From NCBI GenBank assembly GCA_002420015.1, contig DIHF01000015.1, positions 1,043-6,192 on the forward strand: a DNA stretch of 5,150 nucleotides. The letters run 5' to 3'. Positions 4,821 through 5,150 of this stretch are shown here, one piece after another. Numbering within the stretch: position 1 is the first letter of the stretch; the number at the start of each line of letters is the position of its first letter. The notes under the pieces are model-generated. The model saw only the letters and a list, made by a program, of their open reading frames with translations. It had not been told where the DNA came from and made no database searches. The position numbers and the translations under genes were made by a program. Source of the stretch: Micavibrio sp. UBA5703 (GTDB lineage: Bacteria; Pseudomonadota; Alphaproteobacteria; Micavibrionales; Micavibrionaceae).

Positions 4821-5150
4821 ATGGCACCATTTAAAGGAAGAGGATCAGAAGATGATCCTTACCAGGTCAATATTATCACGTCCGATATTACCTATATGAA
4901 AGATACCTACTGTGTTGCAGGCTGGAATCCTCATGCCCGGCAGATGAAACGCCTAATGATCAATGGCAGGCACTGGCAGGACGACGATTTAAAGCGCCTG
5001 GGTAAATACAGCCTGCTCGAGGTGAATGTTATGCCGAAAGAGGGCGGGCGTGATTACCCCCATAAAACGGAAGACACTTTGATTGATGAAAACTTTAAAG
5101 TTGTCAGACCTTATAATGACCCGGCTCTGCTAGGTCGTGTGGACAAAAGA
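4821..5150 (+). CDS. N-terminal part of an uncharacterised protein, possibly a DuOB (dual OB) domain protein; cut by the window edge
   Basis: An ATG at 4821 with AGGAAA upstream (AGGA ends 8 bases before it) opens a frame of 110 codons with no stop up to the window edge. Composition and codon use look like a real soluble protein, with no signal peptide or membrane segment. Visible pieces are a short charged start (FKGRGSEDD, 4-12), a predicted beta strand leading into TYCVAGW (29-35), a segment around INGRHW (47-52), a strand LLEVNVMP (65-72), and YPHKTEDTLID (79-89). The order of a CVAG-type motif, a basic/aromatic patch, a hydrophobic strand and an H.TED motif resembles, from memory, dual OB-fold (DuOB) proteins, some of which occur near prokaryotic conflict systems. 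That match is an inference, not a search result. It is divergent from mtnB and shielded by two terminators, so it is unlikely to belong to methionine salvage. Confidence 0.8.
   Translation, partial: MAPFKGRGSEDDPYQVNIITSDITYMKDTYCVAGWNPHARQMKRLMINGRHWQDDDLKRLGKYSLLEVNVMPKEGGRDYPHKTEDTLIDENFKVVRPYNDPALLGRVDKR

Overview
The window is bacterial chromosomal DNA built around a compact, complete-looking methionine salvage operon on the minus strand. Read in the direction of transcription the order is mtnB, mtnD, mtnC, mtnK, mtnA. Together these encode the route from 5-methylthioribose to 4-methylthio-2-oxobutyrate, the direct precursor of methionine. Each gene overlaps the next: three junctions are 4-bp ATGA overlaps and the last (mtnK/mtnA) is an 11-bp overlap. 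The five proteins are therefore almost certainly made from one mRNA with translational coupling. The key active-site residues I could look for are present in all five, so none looks decayed.

Chemistry: MtnK phosphorylates methylthioribose, MtnA isomerises methylthioribose-1-P to methylthioribulose-1-P, MtnB dehydrates it, MtnC (a fused enolase-phosphatase) gives the acireductone, and MtnD cleaves that with O2. The use of MtnK implies that methylthioadenosine is first cleaved by a nucleosidase (MtnN), not by the phosphorylase MtnP. Neither that enzyme nor the final aminotransferase is in the window, so both must be encoded elsewhere.

Left flank (1-222): a tRNA-Gln(UUG) gene with an encoded CCA lies on the plus strand at 115-189, convergent with the operon and only 33 bp from the mtnA stop codon. 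I see no intrinsic terminator between them. Bases 1-114 hold one short inverted repeat and no gene.

Right flank (4439-4820): a 382-bp AT-rich intergenic region separates mtnB from a divergent plus-strand gene. It holds two hairpins, a TGTGA/TCACA palindrome and two consecutive rightward intrinsic terminators, although no rightward protein gene lies upstream of them. This is the least explained part of the window and may encode a small RNA or an attenuated leader. From 4821 a plus-strand gene runs off the right edge; its first 110 residues loosely resemble dual-OB (DuOB) domain proteins, which is tentative.

Organism: Shine-Dalgarno sites, dense gene overlap, the encoded CCA and the MtnB/D/C/K/A set point to a Gram-negative, aerobic or microaerobic proteobacterium. 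An alphaproteobacterium is my best guess from protein flavour, but the sequence does not prove it. I see no transposase, CRISPR array or integrase.
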